Below, in pieces: positions 1-17,426 of a stretch of 64,000 nt of DNA. This stretch comes from Dipetalonema caudispina (Eukaryota > Nematoda > Chromadorea > Rhabditida > Onchocercidae): the NCBI GenBank assembly GCA_013365325.1, contig JABVXV010000285.1, forward strand, positions 1 through 64,000. The letters are read 5' to 3'. A program made the position numbers and the translations under genes. The notes under the pieces were generated by a model. That model was given only the letters and a program-made list of their open reading frames with translations. It ran no database searches and was not told the DNA's origin. Position 1 is the first letter of the stretch, and the number at the start of each line of letters is the position of its first letter.

Positions 1-5427
<5,427 letters not shown>

Positions 5428-5438
5428 TTTCTGTAATA
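5428..5438 (-). promoter_or_regulatory. Probable trans-splice acceptor of the TTBK-like gene
   Basis: On the minus strand TTACAG is followed by AAA and the start codon. An acceptor this close to the first ATG with no visible upstream exon is typical of nematode spliced-leader addition. It also fixes the chosen start, since any coding exon further upstream would need another donor. Confidence 0.55.
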
Positions 5439-7691
5439 TTATGCTTTTCCTTTCTTCTTTTCTCTTTCTTGCAAAAATGGATTAAAGTTTAGAAATAATT
5501 ACTTAAATTTCGGATTTTTTTTAATTATTTCGATATTAATTTCTCATTTCCAACAATTATTTACAAAGCATTCATCTAAATAGGCTAAAGCGAAATAAAT
5601 TTTTAATTTTTATTAAATAAAACTGATGGTTATAATAAATGTTATTCGCCATTTCATCGATTAATTGATTACTACAATTTTAACTGATTAATTTAATTTA
5701 AGATTAAAATAAAATCAACTTATACGTCAATCTGTCCCGAATATCAGTTAGCTTGAAAAGTAGGATCTCAAAATTAATTAATTCAAGCTACATCTGCGCC
5801 TATTAAGCCTTTTTCGCTCAATATATAGTTTTATGAATGAAAAAGATCCCATTTCTGCGAGTCATTATTTGACCCAAAGGGAGAGGGAGAAAGAAAGAGG
5901 CGGAGAACAATGTGCTAACAATAATTGAACCAGTCTGAGAATTTCTAAAAATTTTAAAATATAATAAATGTTTGTTATGCACCTTTCCTTGAACAGAAAC
6001 TTCGCAAACTGAAAAATTACCAAATAATCAAATATAATTCAAATTCAAGACTCAAAATTTAAGTATCGAAATTTGAATTCTAAATTTTACGATGAAGGAA
6101 GCATAATTGCTTTCGTATACGGAGAGAACATAAAAAAAAAGAAGCAAACTGAGGGAATGTAGAAATTGACTAATCAAATTTTATTCCGAAATTCATGAAA
6201 AATATCTGCCATTAATTTAATTTGAAATTTAAATTTAAAAGAACAGAAAGACTTAATCAATGGATAGCTTACAAAAAATCTTAGTTGAATTGCTTGTTCA
6301 AATAAGCAATTTCAATGGCAAAACATTTAGCTATTCCTTCGAAAAAATAAAACATAATTAGTACTAATTTAATGAAGAGTAGGAATACTACTTCCAGCTA
6401 AGCTTTCTGCCACGAATAATAGAAAAGCAAATGACCATTAGAATGCACTTAATGCTTTTATAATAATCAAACACCTGTCTTGCAAATATTTGCAATTTGC
6501 ATATCAGGCAAAGATTATTATTATTATTACATTTCATCAATGTAATAATAATAATGATCCAATAATAGTTTTTCATTTGTTAATGATGTAGGAATAATGG
6601 GATGGAGTGAGAATATTAAGAAGGATTGGTAGCTGTAAGCCAAACGATGATTGGCATATGCAATCAGGCATACTGTAAATATATCGTATGCCATTACTGT
6701 AGAAAGTTTTTGAAGTTTTATAGCGCGATGCATTTTGAAGCGATTTTTTTTTCTTTTTAAATTTTGAAAAACGAGGAAAGAAGGGGTAGAGGAAAGTAGT
6801 AGGTAAGAACTGTGGAATTTTATTGAAATTTTTCAATTTTTTCATTTTATGAATTTACAATAACTAGCAAGACCATCGTTTTTAGCTGCAGTAACCTGAG
6901 AAGGAAATTTTTCGTAAGGGTGAGGAGAAAGGGAATCAATGTGGGATGAAACCTGAAATGAGTAAAACCGAAATTAGGATGGACGAAAGTAGGAGAAGTG
7001 AGTTTTGAAGTTGTTTGAGCTAGTTCAAAAATTAAAATAAGCCTTTCAATCTAAATTTTCAAAAATATGCATTATTAAAACAACCGAAATTTAAACGAGA
7101 GGGAAGAATGCGATTTCATCTAAAATCTTGAAATTGTAAAGTTCAACATGGAAACGAGTCATATGAAGAATAGAAGTCTCTTCTCCTCTTCTCTCTTCTC
7201 TGTCTCTCTCTCTCTCTCTTCAAACTAAAATGTGATTGCGCAATTTCGCTCCTCTTATGCGAATTACAAGCGTGTAATTGTAAATTATCCAATATATAAC
7301 AAGATTATTTGAACGAATTATTAATCTAATTACTAACATGTTCATCATTCCTTATCGTTAAATTCTGATTAACAATGAATCTTAATTAGTAATAAATTTT
7401 GATTAACAATAGGCTTTGCTTAATAATAAATTTTAATTACTAATAAGCGTACAGGAGATTTCCTCATTTATTATGCTCACATCAGGGAAATCTTCATTCA
7501 TTATTACTTTTTTTTTTTTTGTGCTTAAATTTATACCTGAAATATAGCAAAAAGATAAATATATTCTTTCTTTTAAATTCATCCATTTTCTATATGCTTG
7601 CATACACGTTTCGCGTGAATTTCATCAATCAAATATATATTTAGATATATATTCTACGAATTGTACCCTTCCCTTTCTGGATACGTCATAT

Positions 7692-7738
7692 GTATATATA
7701 TATATATATAGATAGATAGATAAATAAATAGATAGATA
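7692..7738. repeat. TA and GATA microsatellite
   Basis: A TA run (7692-7710) passes into GATA/AATA tetranucleotides (7711-7738). Confidence 0.9.
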
Positions 7739-8858
7739 CTATTTGTATTTTTTCTTCACGCATTTATTTGAGCGTAAGGTTGATGATTAGCTTACCCTTG
7801 GATACACATTTCACGCGTTTCCTTGGTGATAGACATCATTTCAATTTTTGTTCACTTCCTGTTAAATATCAACAAATTCTTATATTTTCCTCTCTTTGTT
7901 TTTTCTCTTCTTTCTTTTCCTTTTTTCTTTTTTTTTTCTCTTTTTTTTTCTTTTCTTTTTTTTGAAAAGTTCATTACACCAAAATGTATGAGTATGGATG
8001 GATGGTATAAAATGTTGGAGTGAAGTGAAAATAGAGTATATAAAGTAAGGTTAGTTTAGTCGTCTGCTTAAGAGTTGACAAAGTGAATGACAAAAAGAAT
8101 TCATGGAAATAACAATACATTTGTGAAGAAGAAACTAGCATGACATCAACTACCTGTCAAATGACATAGATATTTTCTCTTTCATCATTCTTTTCCTTTT
8201 CTCTTCTTCTTCTCCTTACTTTCTCACTTTTCAATATTTTCTTCATATTCATTTTTATCGTATTTTAACTAACCTTCATGTGTCATTTTATTGACTTTTG
8301 ATCATATTTTGCTCTTTTGTTTTTTCTCTTTTTTTTTTCCATTCTGTAATATTAAATATTTGATGAAAGCACTTAAAATATTACCAAAAATATATGATTG
8401 TGATAAAAGAAAAGAATGAAATGCACTCAAATGATACTTAACACTGACATCTAACATCTCTTCCTCTCTCTTTACCCAAGACTCTCCTACTCGGGAAAAT
8501 GTTACAACGAAATGAAATTTGACAATTGAAACTGAAAGTGATATTAATTTCTTGCCAAATGATATTGAATACATCTCTCTTTTTCTCTAAAATCAGCTAT
8601 AATTCGAGAGTAATCAGCAGATATTTAGGAAAGTAGAATGATATCAATGAATAAAAAGATCATATATAGATTGTCCCCTTCCAGTAAATTTGTTTGACAA
8701 GAGATGTGACGATCGAGTCGGACATTTCACTTTCATCTTAATTTCTCTCTTTCGCTTCCACTCTGATTTACCACATAGAGAGTAATATCCTTACTCTTCT
8801 TGTCAAGATGAAATATATATCCACTTGTATGAGAGGATAATAAGAAAAAAAAAAAACC

Positions 8859-8908
8859 AAGAAGAAGAGAAAGGGAGAGAGAGAGAAAGAGAAAGAGAGA
8901 GAAAGGTG
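8859..8908. repeat. GA-rich purine tract
   Basis: Imperfect GA/GAAA repeat. It keeps two long minus-strand frames open across 8733-9070, but their translation is low-complexity Leu/Ser and does not look like a protein. Confidence 0.85.
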
Positions 8909-9556
8909 AGGATGAATCATCGAAGTGAAAAGAATTGAAGTGCAAAGAGAATGGGATGTCTGAGATGTCGTTCTCTTTTCGAGGGACATAGAAAAGAAGA
9001 GAGAGGGAAAGAGATAGATTAACTGTCCTATTCTCGATGAGACAAGAATAGAAGAGCAATTCGTGCTCATCCTTTTCTCTTTCTTGCTAAACTGTTCGTA
9101 TGCTATCGACTGATTCCTTTCGGCTATCGATTCGACTGGCCAATTCCATCATTCTTCTCTTTCTATTTGTTATATATATGTCATTCTATATATCTGTCTC
9201 TTTTGTCCATCTGTCTGCCTCTTTCAATTTCTATGGAATGGATGAAATTGAGTAGATTTACACACATATACACACACACACACACATAAGAGTAACCAAT
9301 TATTTTGTTACTTCATTTGTAAAAACATTTGGAAAATTGTTTATGTTATTTGGATTAGATCACGTTGATCATCATCCATTGATCACATTGGTTTATATAA
9401 TCCTTCACATAGGAGTGTATTTGTTATTAAATTCAATAGCTTTCATCATCATTATTATGAAATATTCATTGGGAAAAAATCATTTATATAATGATTTATT
9501 TCTTATTATAAGATATTGTTAGAAAATTTACGTAAGCTTATAAATATTTCTTTTAG

Positions 9557-9600
9557 CATGTATAAGCTAAAACTAACACATGTATAAGCTAAAACTAACA
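9557..9600. repeat. Exact 22-bp tandem duplication
   Basis: The unit starting CATGTATAAGC and ending ACTAACA occurs twice with no gap and no mismatch (9557-9578, 9579-9600). Confidence 0.95.
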
Positions 9601-10256
9601 AAGTATTTGCAGTAATCGTTATGAATTGATGTTTATGTTCAGCAAAATTCAGAGATAAGATTTCCAGAGAATTTCATGAATAATTAAGTATCACCCTTGT
9701 GTAGTTTAAGTAGAGGAGCTAATTAAATAACCAAGTAATCTTTACGTACGACACGTGTCCAATCTTTTTATGTACGATGCAAGTAATGATGATAAGGTAT
9801 GGTTATTTCAGGGAATAGTAGGTTGATTGAAAAAGAATTTCAGTTATAGTAAGATTGTTCATTTTTTACTTCTCACGAATGCTTATGTATGTGCAAGAAA
9901 GTGTGTGCAAAACGTGCAAAAAATGCATGTGCGTATATTGTGAAAAAATTTGCAGTTTCAGTCATAGTTTGTTGTAGAAGATTTATTCAGATATCTGTAA
10001 GATTTAATCCGAACAGTGTTGCCTATATTTTTGCCAGGAAAATTTATTTTACTCGAAACTGTTTCAAATCTGTCCAAATTTATGGAATACATTTATTCGT
10101 ATGATTAATTTTTTCGTAGTATTGTAACTGATAGACTATTTATTAGATCTTATTGAATATATATTCGTTACGATTCAAAAATTTACTCGTTCTGATGTCT
10201 TCTTGTTATTTACGCAATAAGCACTATATTGCAGGGTGGTAACGTTTGATGGGCAA

Positions 10257-10267
10257 TATTGTATCAG
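10257..10267 (+). promoter_or_regulatory. Probable trans-splice acceptor of the TOCA gene
   Basis: The sequence TTGTATCAG ends at 10267, three bases before the start codon at 10271. No upstream coding exon is apparent, so SL addition is the simplest reading. Confidence 0.5.
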
Positions 10268-10270
10268 ATA

Positions 10271-13200
10271 ATGGCTACATCTACTGCGGCAAGTTGGGCC
10301 GATTTATGGGTAAAAGATATTTTTTGTGAAATTTTTAAAAAATATTCGAGAAAAAAAAGCAAAGAAACGGATAGTATTCGCAATAAAGCAATGATCAGTG
10401 GAAGGTAACTTTGTTCATGTAACGATTGAAAAGATCTGGGAAATCCCTTTATTTCAACGTTAAGAAAAAAATAACTAACTTTCGGTAAATTGAGTAGAAG
10501 TTTGCGTAATTTAGGATCAGATAGACATTTTGGCTTCTCATACGCAAAAAGGTATTGAAAGTTTGGAGAAATATGGAATGTTCCTAAAAGAAAGAGCTGC
10601 GATTGAAGATGAATATGCGGCCAGATTGAGGTGAGGTTTAATTTGAATTTTTTTAATTTTGATTTATTATTCGGATATGCCATATCTCTTTACCCAGTCT
10701 TATTTGCTTCAAAGACCTCCATCCCCTGATTCTACTTTTGTGCTCATCTTAACACTCACATAGATATTTTATGAGCTTTGATGTACATATTATTATGTGT
10801 CCAATTGTTTAATAACATTTCATGTCTGGAAATATTCTTGTTTTTCCAGAGCTTTGGTGAAGAAGAATTTGGGGAAGAAAAAAGAAGATGAAGAGTCGTT
10901 TAAAGCTTATACATTTATCAGTTCGTTTCATTCCATCCTGCATGAAGTTGAAAGTCTTGCCGGTCAACATGAGGTGATCTCTCTTACATAAAACTTTGAT
11001 ATTTAAATTTATGCGTGTAGAAGATATTATTTTGTTCTCTACTTTCCTCTGAAGCTTTGAATTATAGTTGTATTTCTTCCTCTCTTATAGTTTATTTTTA
11101 TAGTTTTTGGAGTTCAAAGGAAACTGCAGAGTCTACTCTTTGAAACATATTTTGTGTAAAATTGGTTATACCTGGAGATGAAATGATTATCCGTCTAATA
11201 ATTGCAGGTTATTGCGGAAGGTCTGCGGAAAGATATTCACCCGGCTTTATTATCAAAATGTGCTGCACTTCGCGCAGCCCGTAAAAATCATCTTAATGAG
11301 CTGCATATTATTAATGGTGTCCTGAATGCTTCTATCGATAATATGTTTAAATTTCAAAAGAATTACTGGTATATTCTTTGCTTTCCATTATCACAGAAGT
11401 ATTTAAATATGCGCTAACAATTTAATTCATAGATGTATTAAATGAAATGGCGCGATGATTGATATCACAAGTCATTTTTGGAAGTCTAGTTACTGCTGCA
11501 AACTTATTTGTACTAATATGAGTTTGCTTATTCATTATTATAAGGGCAGAATCCGGTAGTGATGTGATGTTGTGATCATTGGAGAAAAGTGTTATATTTT
11601 AATACTAAATGGAAGTTATGATGAAAAGAGAAATTAAGTCTGAGTTTGACACTAGGATTGGTGTACTGTATTGAAAAAAGTTTGATTTTATAGCAAGACA
11701 TTCAAAGAAGCCGAAGTAGCTCATTTAAAGTACGATAAAGCTGAGAAGAACATGGATTTGTCTCGGGCAGACCTGGAAAGGGCCAAAAATAATGCAATGC
11801 AAAGGACACAAATATGTGAGGATGCGAAACAAAATTATGCGCATGCACTGCAAGCTGCAAATCAACAACAACATCAACACTACAATCAACTATTACCACA
11901 GATACTGGAGGTTTGCTAATCGTTTTAATACTTCCATTGTTTTTTCATTTTGGTTCCAATTCTTATATAGTTGAGTTTATTTTTCCATTTATTCGACGGG
12001 GAATGTTAGGTAGATGTTTACTATTCACAAGAAAGTAAGACGAAAAGTTGAAATTGTTTTGAAGTGATTCTCATCAGCGGTATTATTATTTTACTTTTTA
12101 ATACATAAGATGTACAGAAAGTTTCAATTAAGAAACATTAATATCAAAAGTTTATTTAGTCTAACAGTGATTTTTTGTGGGAATTTGTATTTCGATATGA
12201 TAGATAAGAGAAATGATTGTGTGAGAATTGCAGCGTTTGAGAGCAGTCGATGAGGAGCGAATTAGCGAAACTAGATCACTAATGTTGCAAGGTATCGAAG
12301 TGGAAACTAAAGTTATGAATATAATCCAACGATGCTACGATGATATGAGAAAAGCTGCTCAATCTATTTCACCTTTGAATGACAGTGCCAATGTTGTTGA
12401 GCATTACAGGTTCGTTTTTCTTAAACTTTACGTTTTGATTAAATAGTTATTTATCAAAAGAAGAATCGAAGTTGTTTAAGTATTCAGAAATCTGGTAGCT
12501 CCAGTTAAAGAAGCAGGTGCCACATACCACCTCTTGTTCGTGGTAGTAGACTGCTACGCAATATGGGCTTGGTACATTTGTATCAATGATAGAAGTCAAT
12601 ATCGTCCCATAAAGAGAAATGATCTTCGTAGCAGCAACGCTACATTTCAGTAATTTCTAAAAATTAAGACTGCATGAACTTGAAAGTGTTCATATGCAAG
12701 TCCAGTGCTGTAAAGTTGTTTTTCAATTTTGGTATGCTATAATTCCCATCTTTTTTTTTCTACCTACTATTTTCTGAATTATGCCTTCATTATTATTTGA
12801 TGTGACATAGCTCAAGCGACACTATTAATTACTCATTTATTTAATTTGAACCATTCTTAATTTCCTCATTAAAGGAGTAGTTTCCTGCTGTTATCGCGCC
12901 ATTTAAAAGTGAGTCCTGATAAGGGATACTGTTTGTTTAAATCATCGTGTTGATGTTTGCAGATCGGGCTATGCACATCCTCAACCGTTCACTTTCGAAG
13001 ATTTCGGCGCTCCATCGGCAATTATCACCAGTGAAGGTACAAGTAATGTGGATACAATAAAAAGGCCAACAAAAAATGGTTCGATGGTGCGAATCAATCG
13101 AAAACCTAGTATGGGACTTTTTCGAGGCAGCAATCATTCAAGAAAGGTTATTTAATTCTGGTTTAGCAGTCTGCTAACTGTTTAAATTTAAGACTGTTGC

Positions 13201-15615
13201 CCTTAGGGTGTGAATTATTAGGTTATAGGAGTAATGTATAAGTAAGATTAGTCCAGATTGGATGGTTTGAAAAGATAACTCATGATCCGCATAGTTCACG
13301 AAAGACATGGGATCATCTCTTGCCGTATATTTTGTATCAGAGATATGACATGTAATACGTCAATCTGGTCAAAGAAATCAACGATATAAATCATTCGTCC
13401 ATTAGTTAGGTTTCTATAGTTGATGCATACACTAAATTCATGGTAAATCCATTATATTGCATTTTTTTAATAAAAATGGTCATTTGGAAAAAATCTGAGC
13501 TAAGCATCCCTCACATTGTCAAAAATCGAATTGTCATGATAACGTAACATTAGTTTCCTGCATCATCTTTTTTAGACGTTGTTGCTTTCATCAGTTAATG
13601 GATTTGAATTTAGGATGGTACCATTGACTTTCGTTCTTATCCACCACAGCAAAGGTGTCGGAGATTGCAACACGAAATTGAAAACATTGAAAAAGAAATC
13701 GCAAAAAATCAACAAAGTCGCGAAGGTGCTGCGAAAATGTTGCAAGTTTATAAGTACGTGTTAACTAGACCATTTCACTATAATTTACTCCTTTTCCCAA
13801 TCTAAATTGGATGATTTATAAATACTTTGTTAATCAGAATACTGCTAAAAGTTGCGGTTACTATTAATCATGTAAATTGAACTCACCCAATCTTCCATCC
13901 TGTTACCTAGATCTATTTTTTCAGTTTTTCAACTTGAACACATGTGTAACTGATTTACAGGGACAATCCAAAATTAGGTAATGCAAGTGATGTGGACTCG
14001 GAAATTGTAGTTTACACGAAGAAATGTGAAGTTTTAAACCAGCAACTGGCAAAGTATAAAGTATGTTTTTTCCTTTTCTGATTGCTTGTTTTCTTTTATC
14101 GTGTCTCATTAGCCCATTTCATTTGTATAACATTTAGTTTCATTGTTGATCCATCTACAGAATTTAATTCATCCTAATCTTATTCATGTTGATGTGCTGA
14201 TAGACAAATAAAAGTCCTGCTTGAGAGAGGAGGAATCATTAGTCATATGTGTAATTCATATATTCGTTTCAGGCAATGTTATCAGAAGCGCAAACCGAAT
14301 TGAATATACCGATATCAGTTATCGGGTATGTTCATAGTCCGAGCATGATGTTAGTTGGCGTTCACAATTCTAAAAGATCAAGAAAAGATTCTAAACAAGA
14401 TATTCATATCAGCAATATCCTCAAACTGTTTAATGAAGACAAGTGATATAGTTTGAGATATTAAGCATTATTTGATACATTTCTTTGCGGTGCGTCCCAG
14501 GATGCTAGAAACTTTCTTGTTTGATCGACAGTGCCGAGTACAGCCCGCAAAAAATTCTGAAACTAAATACATGTCTATTTTTTGGATGAGACCAGAAGAT
14601 TCAGAAACATTCGTGTATATCGTAGTCATCTTTAATCGTCTATAAGGTTTCTACTACTTGATTTAAGAAAAATCATAACGTTCTTTTGCATTTACAGATC
14701 GGAACCACCAACGAGACCGCCTCCTCCATGTCAATCAGGACTGAGTACACCTTCACAATCCTCTCCACGTCAGATGTCAACTCCGAATACTACAGTCAGT
14801 ATTCATCGTTCATCTTATTCAGAAGAGTCGATCTCGTCAGATGGTTCAGTTCCTATCGCTAGTCATCAGAAACCAACTTCACCCGAACCCGCGAAAAGTT
14901 CGCTTCATTTTACTTTATTTTTCAAAACTGTTGAAAACGATTATTGATTTCTGTTAATGAACTTGTGCTGTCTGATTCAGCTCTTGATTGCACAAAACGT
15001 TCGAAATTTCTTCGAAAAAATTAACCAACTTATATTTTCTAATGTGAAATTTCCTTTCTAGTCTTCTAATTTCATGGTTGAGAGATGATTAGTTGACTCG
15101 TAATTTTTTTTTTTTTTTTTTTTTTTTTGTTCTTTTGTTAAGTGATGCTCATTTGAGAGAGTTTCCTTCTTCCATACATGCACCGCATACATGAAAGAGG
15201 AAATGAAATTTAGTCCTCCAAAATATGTCGTTATTTAACTTTACTGCTCATCAGGCTGATCTTATCGTGTGATCAAAGGGTGGGAGATAACATTGGGATA
15301 AGACAGATTTCGATAGTAATTGTGTCATATTATATTTGTTTGAAATCTCGTTGATTAATTGATAATTCAGAAGCAACAATAGTGGAGAAATCAGAAGTGT
15401 ACGAAGAATGCGATATGCCAGCGTTAGGCACCTGCACTGCATTGTATGCATTTGAAGGTGGCAGTGAAGGAACAATGGCTATGGAAGAAGGTGATGAAAT
15501 GATATTGTTAGAACGAGACGAAGGCGATGGTTGGACTCGAGTTAGGCATGTTTCATCGGCACGTGAGGGTTTCGTCCCTACATCTTACTTGCAATGTAGG
15601 TGGTATCCGGATTAG
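10271..15615 (+). CDS. toca-1: TOCA/CIP4/FBP17-type F-BAR, HR1 and SH3 adaptor
   Basis: Membrane-bending adaptor that in known family members links Cdc42-GTP to WASP/Arp2/3 actin assembly during endocytosis. Twelve exons: 10271-10309, 10521-10630, 10850-10973, 11208-11368, 11694-11910, 12234-12409, 12963-13146, 13614-13753, 13961-14060, 14273-14325, 14698-14897 and 15371-15615. Phases all agree, giving 582 aa, close to the usual length. Seen: an FCH/F-BAR region (about 9-285) beginning SWADLW and containing [19 protein letters not shown] and GQHEVIAEGL; an HR1-like coiled coil (about 345-425; [20 protein letters not shown]) for Cdc42; a proline/serine linker with RPPPP; and a C-terminal SH3 (about 521-578) with ALYAF, DGWTRVR and GFVPTSYL. 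The canonical ALYDF aspartate is alanine. The exon 11 donor (A|GTTCGC) is weak, so an alternative exon there is possible. Confidence 0.93.
15104..15128. repeat. Poly-T tract in the last TOCA intron
   Basis: Twenty-five T residues within the 473-bp last intron of the TOCA gene. Confidence 0.9.
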
Positions 15616-15733
15616 CGAATCCCATTAAGATGAGATATCATTATTTTTGTTCCATCGTTGAATTGAAGGAACTTGGATCGTTTTATTGTTTCAAAATGAG
15701 TGAAACGAAGTGTAGGTCATTTTCGCATGGCAT

Positions 15734-15739
15734 AATAAA
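15734..15739 (+). terminator. Polyadenylation signal of TOCA
   Basis: AATAAA about 120 bases after the TOCA stop codon, followed closely by a T-run. It is the first consensus signal on this strand after the stop. Confidence 0.65.
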
Positions 15740-17426
15740 ATGAGGGTTTTTTTTTTTTTGTTGTAACTGGATTTGTCGTCTTAAGTTGATGACTCACTTA
15801 CAAGTGGCGCTGTTAACTGGACAATACAGACTCTTCTGTATTCATTTACCTAAGCATAGTTTAAAATGTTCTATGTGCTAGATTGTTCCCTTACTGCTAC
15901 GTTAGCATCGCTGCTAACAAATCATTAAACCATGATGGTATTTGACCAAAGTTGTTAACACCGCTTGTTTAATTGGATTTAAATATTATTTTGTGCATCT
16001 GTTTTAATTTGTAAGTTAAAATGCTCAATATTTGAACTTTTGGATTTAATATATTTAGTTTTTAATTGGTATGTCTCTTCGAGTGCATGAGCATTATCAT
16101 TGAGCAGGAACAATTTTGTTTTATGCTACACTTAAGTTCAGAAATTTTTTGCAAGACTACACTGTTTTTATTGTTTGTTTCGGTTCACATGTTTATTTTG
16201 AGACCATATACTATTGTTATGTATAAGTGGAGTTCGGGTCATTCCACTTTTAATTATTGCATAAATTGATGGAAAGTTATTGCTTTCTTTGTGAACGCTT
16301 TTTATAGTTTTATCGTCGAAAATGTCTGAATGTTTTCTTTTTGGCTCAATCATTAATGTTAATACTTCCGCTATAAACTATTACTGTTGATGGTTGCTAC
16401 TCTTATGCTTATTTTAAACCTTTATTTTACTTCCTGCTGCCCAGTTTAATTCGGCTGACTATGTTTCTTATTCACATATGGAGATTTGCTTACTGGTATG
16501 TGTCAACAAAGATTTTTATCTCTTTTCCATCACATCCGTACGACATTTTATTGTTGTAATCTGGCTCAAGAAAAGTTCTTTATAGGCATATTTTCTTTGG
16601 AATTGAAATTAAGAGGAAAATTTCCCAAAACAGAATCTGATAGGTTAGAGATGGGATTAGGCAGTGCATGAGAACTGACCTATCCTACTCTTCTGTTCCA
16701 ATCGAATAAACCACTTATATAACTGAGACAAAACAAGGCAAACTGCTCGACAAAGGATTTGGCTAATTAGAATTTGAAAAAATTTTAGATACTCCTTTGG
16801 GAAGTCTCATCGTTCCGTAAATATACGTCATTCGCCTAAAAATCAAAACAAACATTACATATCTTGTAGTGTCGTATCTTGTGCCGGCACAATGTTCTCC
16901 AATTCAATACACATTTTGAAATTTCCTACACCGTTGCTACTTCCAGAATACTTTTTCAATTGATTTGTATAGCGACATTACTTCTCTACATATTGACAAT
17001 TTTGTGCAAGTGATGTTTCTCAATTCAGTTCTCCGATCTTCCTTTTACTTTTTTTGCTTTAACTTTACTCAAATTTCTCAGTGTTTTCTTTGGCAGTTTT
17101 TCTTTTAACGACAGCTGCACTTCATATGATACATAATGGGAATGAATGTAAGCGTAAACGGATTTAAAACATTATTTTCGTACCCTAATCCTAATAAAAG
17201 TAAGGTTAAAATTAACCGGGTCTCGAGAAACACTTGTGTTCAGCAAAAGATCGAATACTAGCATACCAGCAAAGCTGCAGTATCACCGCCGAAGATATTT
17301 TGACCACTCGAATAAAATACTCGCACAATAACTAATTTTATGAGATTTATCCTTGCAAATTTGAAATGAGAATAAATTATTCACACTGATCACAGAAAAA
17401 AGAAATAAATGGAATGATAAAGGACT
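15740..17426. other. Gene-free convergent interval between TOCA and epsilon-COP
   Basis: About 1.7 kb between two 3' ends. Small open frames here have no coding character. It includes a GTTAGC/GCTAAC hairpin (15901-15918) and a perfect 14-bp palindrome (16879-16892). No clear AATAAA was seen on the minus strand for epsilon-COP; AATAAT near 17380 may serve. Confidence 0.6.

Larger units (their letters stand above)
5439..10256. other. Gene-free divergent interval between TTBK-like kinase and TOCA
   Basis: About 4.8 kb upstream of both the minus-strand kinase and the plus-strand TOCA gene. I find no exon with coding character. It holds pyrimidine- and purine-rich tracts (7176-7220, 7881-7963, 8859-8908), TA/GATA repeats (7692-7738), a short CA run (9261-9287) and an exact 22-bp tandem duplication (9557-9600). 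The somewhat GC-richer part near 8700-9240 could hold promoter elements, but none is identifiable. Confidence 0.6.

Noticed and set aside
8733..9070. Two overlapping 100-codon minus-strand frames
   Set aside because: Leu/Ser/Phe runs from the GA-rich tract; no acceptor, donor or homology.
12480..12960. GC-richer intron segment of TOCA with short stems (TACCAC/GTGGTA, GTAGC/GCTAC)
   Set aside because: The stems are short, do not combine into a recognisable tRNA or snoRNA, and no terminal inverted repeats of a MITE were found.
13576..13613. Alternative acceptor at 13575 for TOCA exon 8
   Set aside because: It stays open but in a frame that destroys the HR1 coiled coil; the acceptor at 13613 gives the correct frame.
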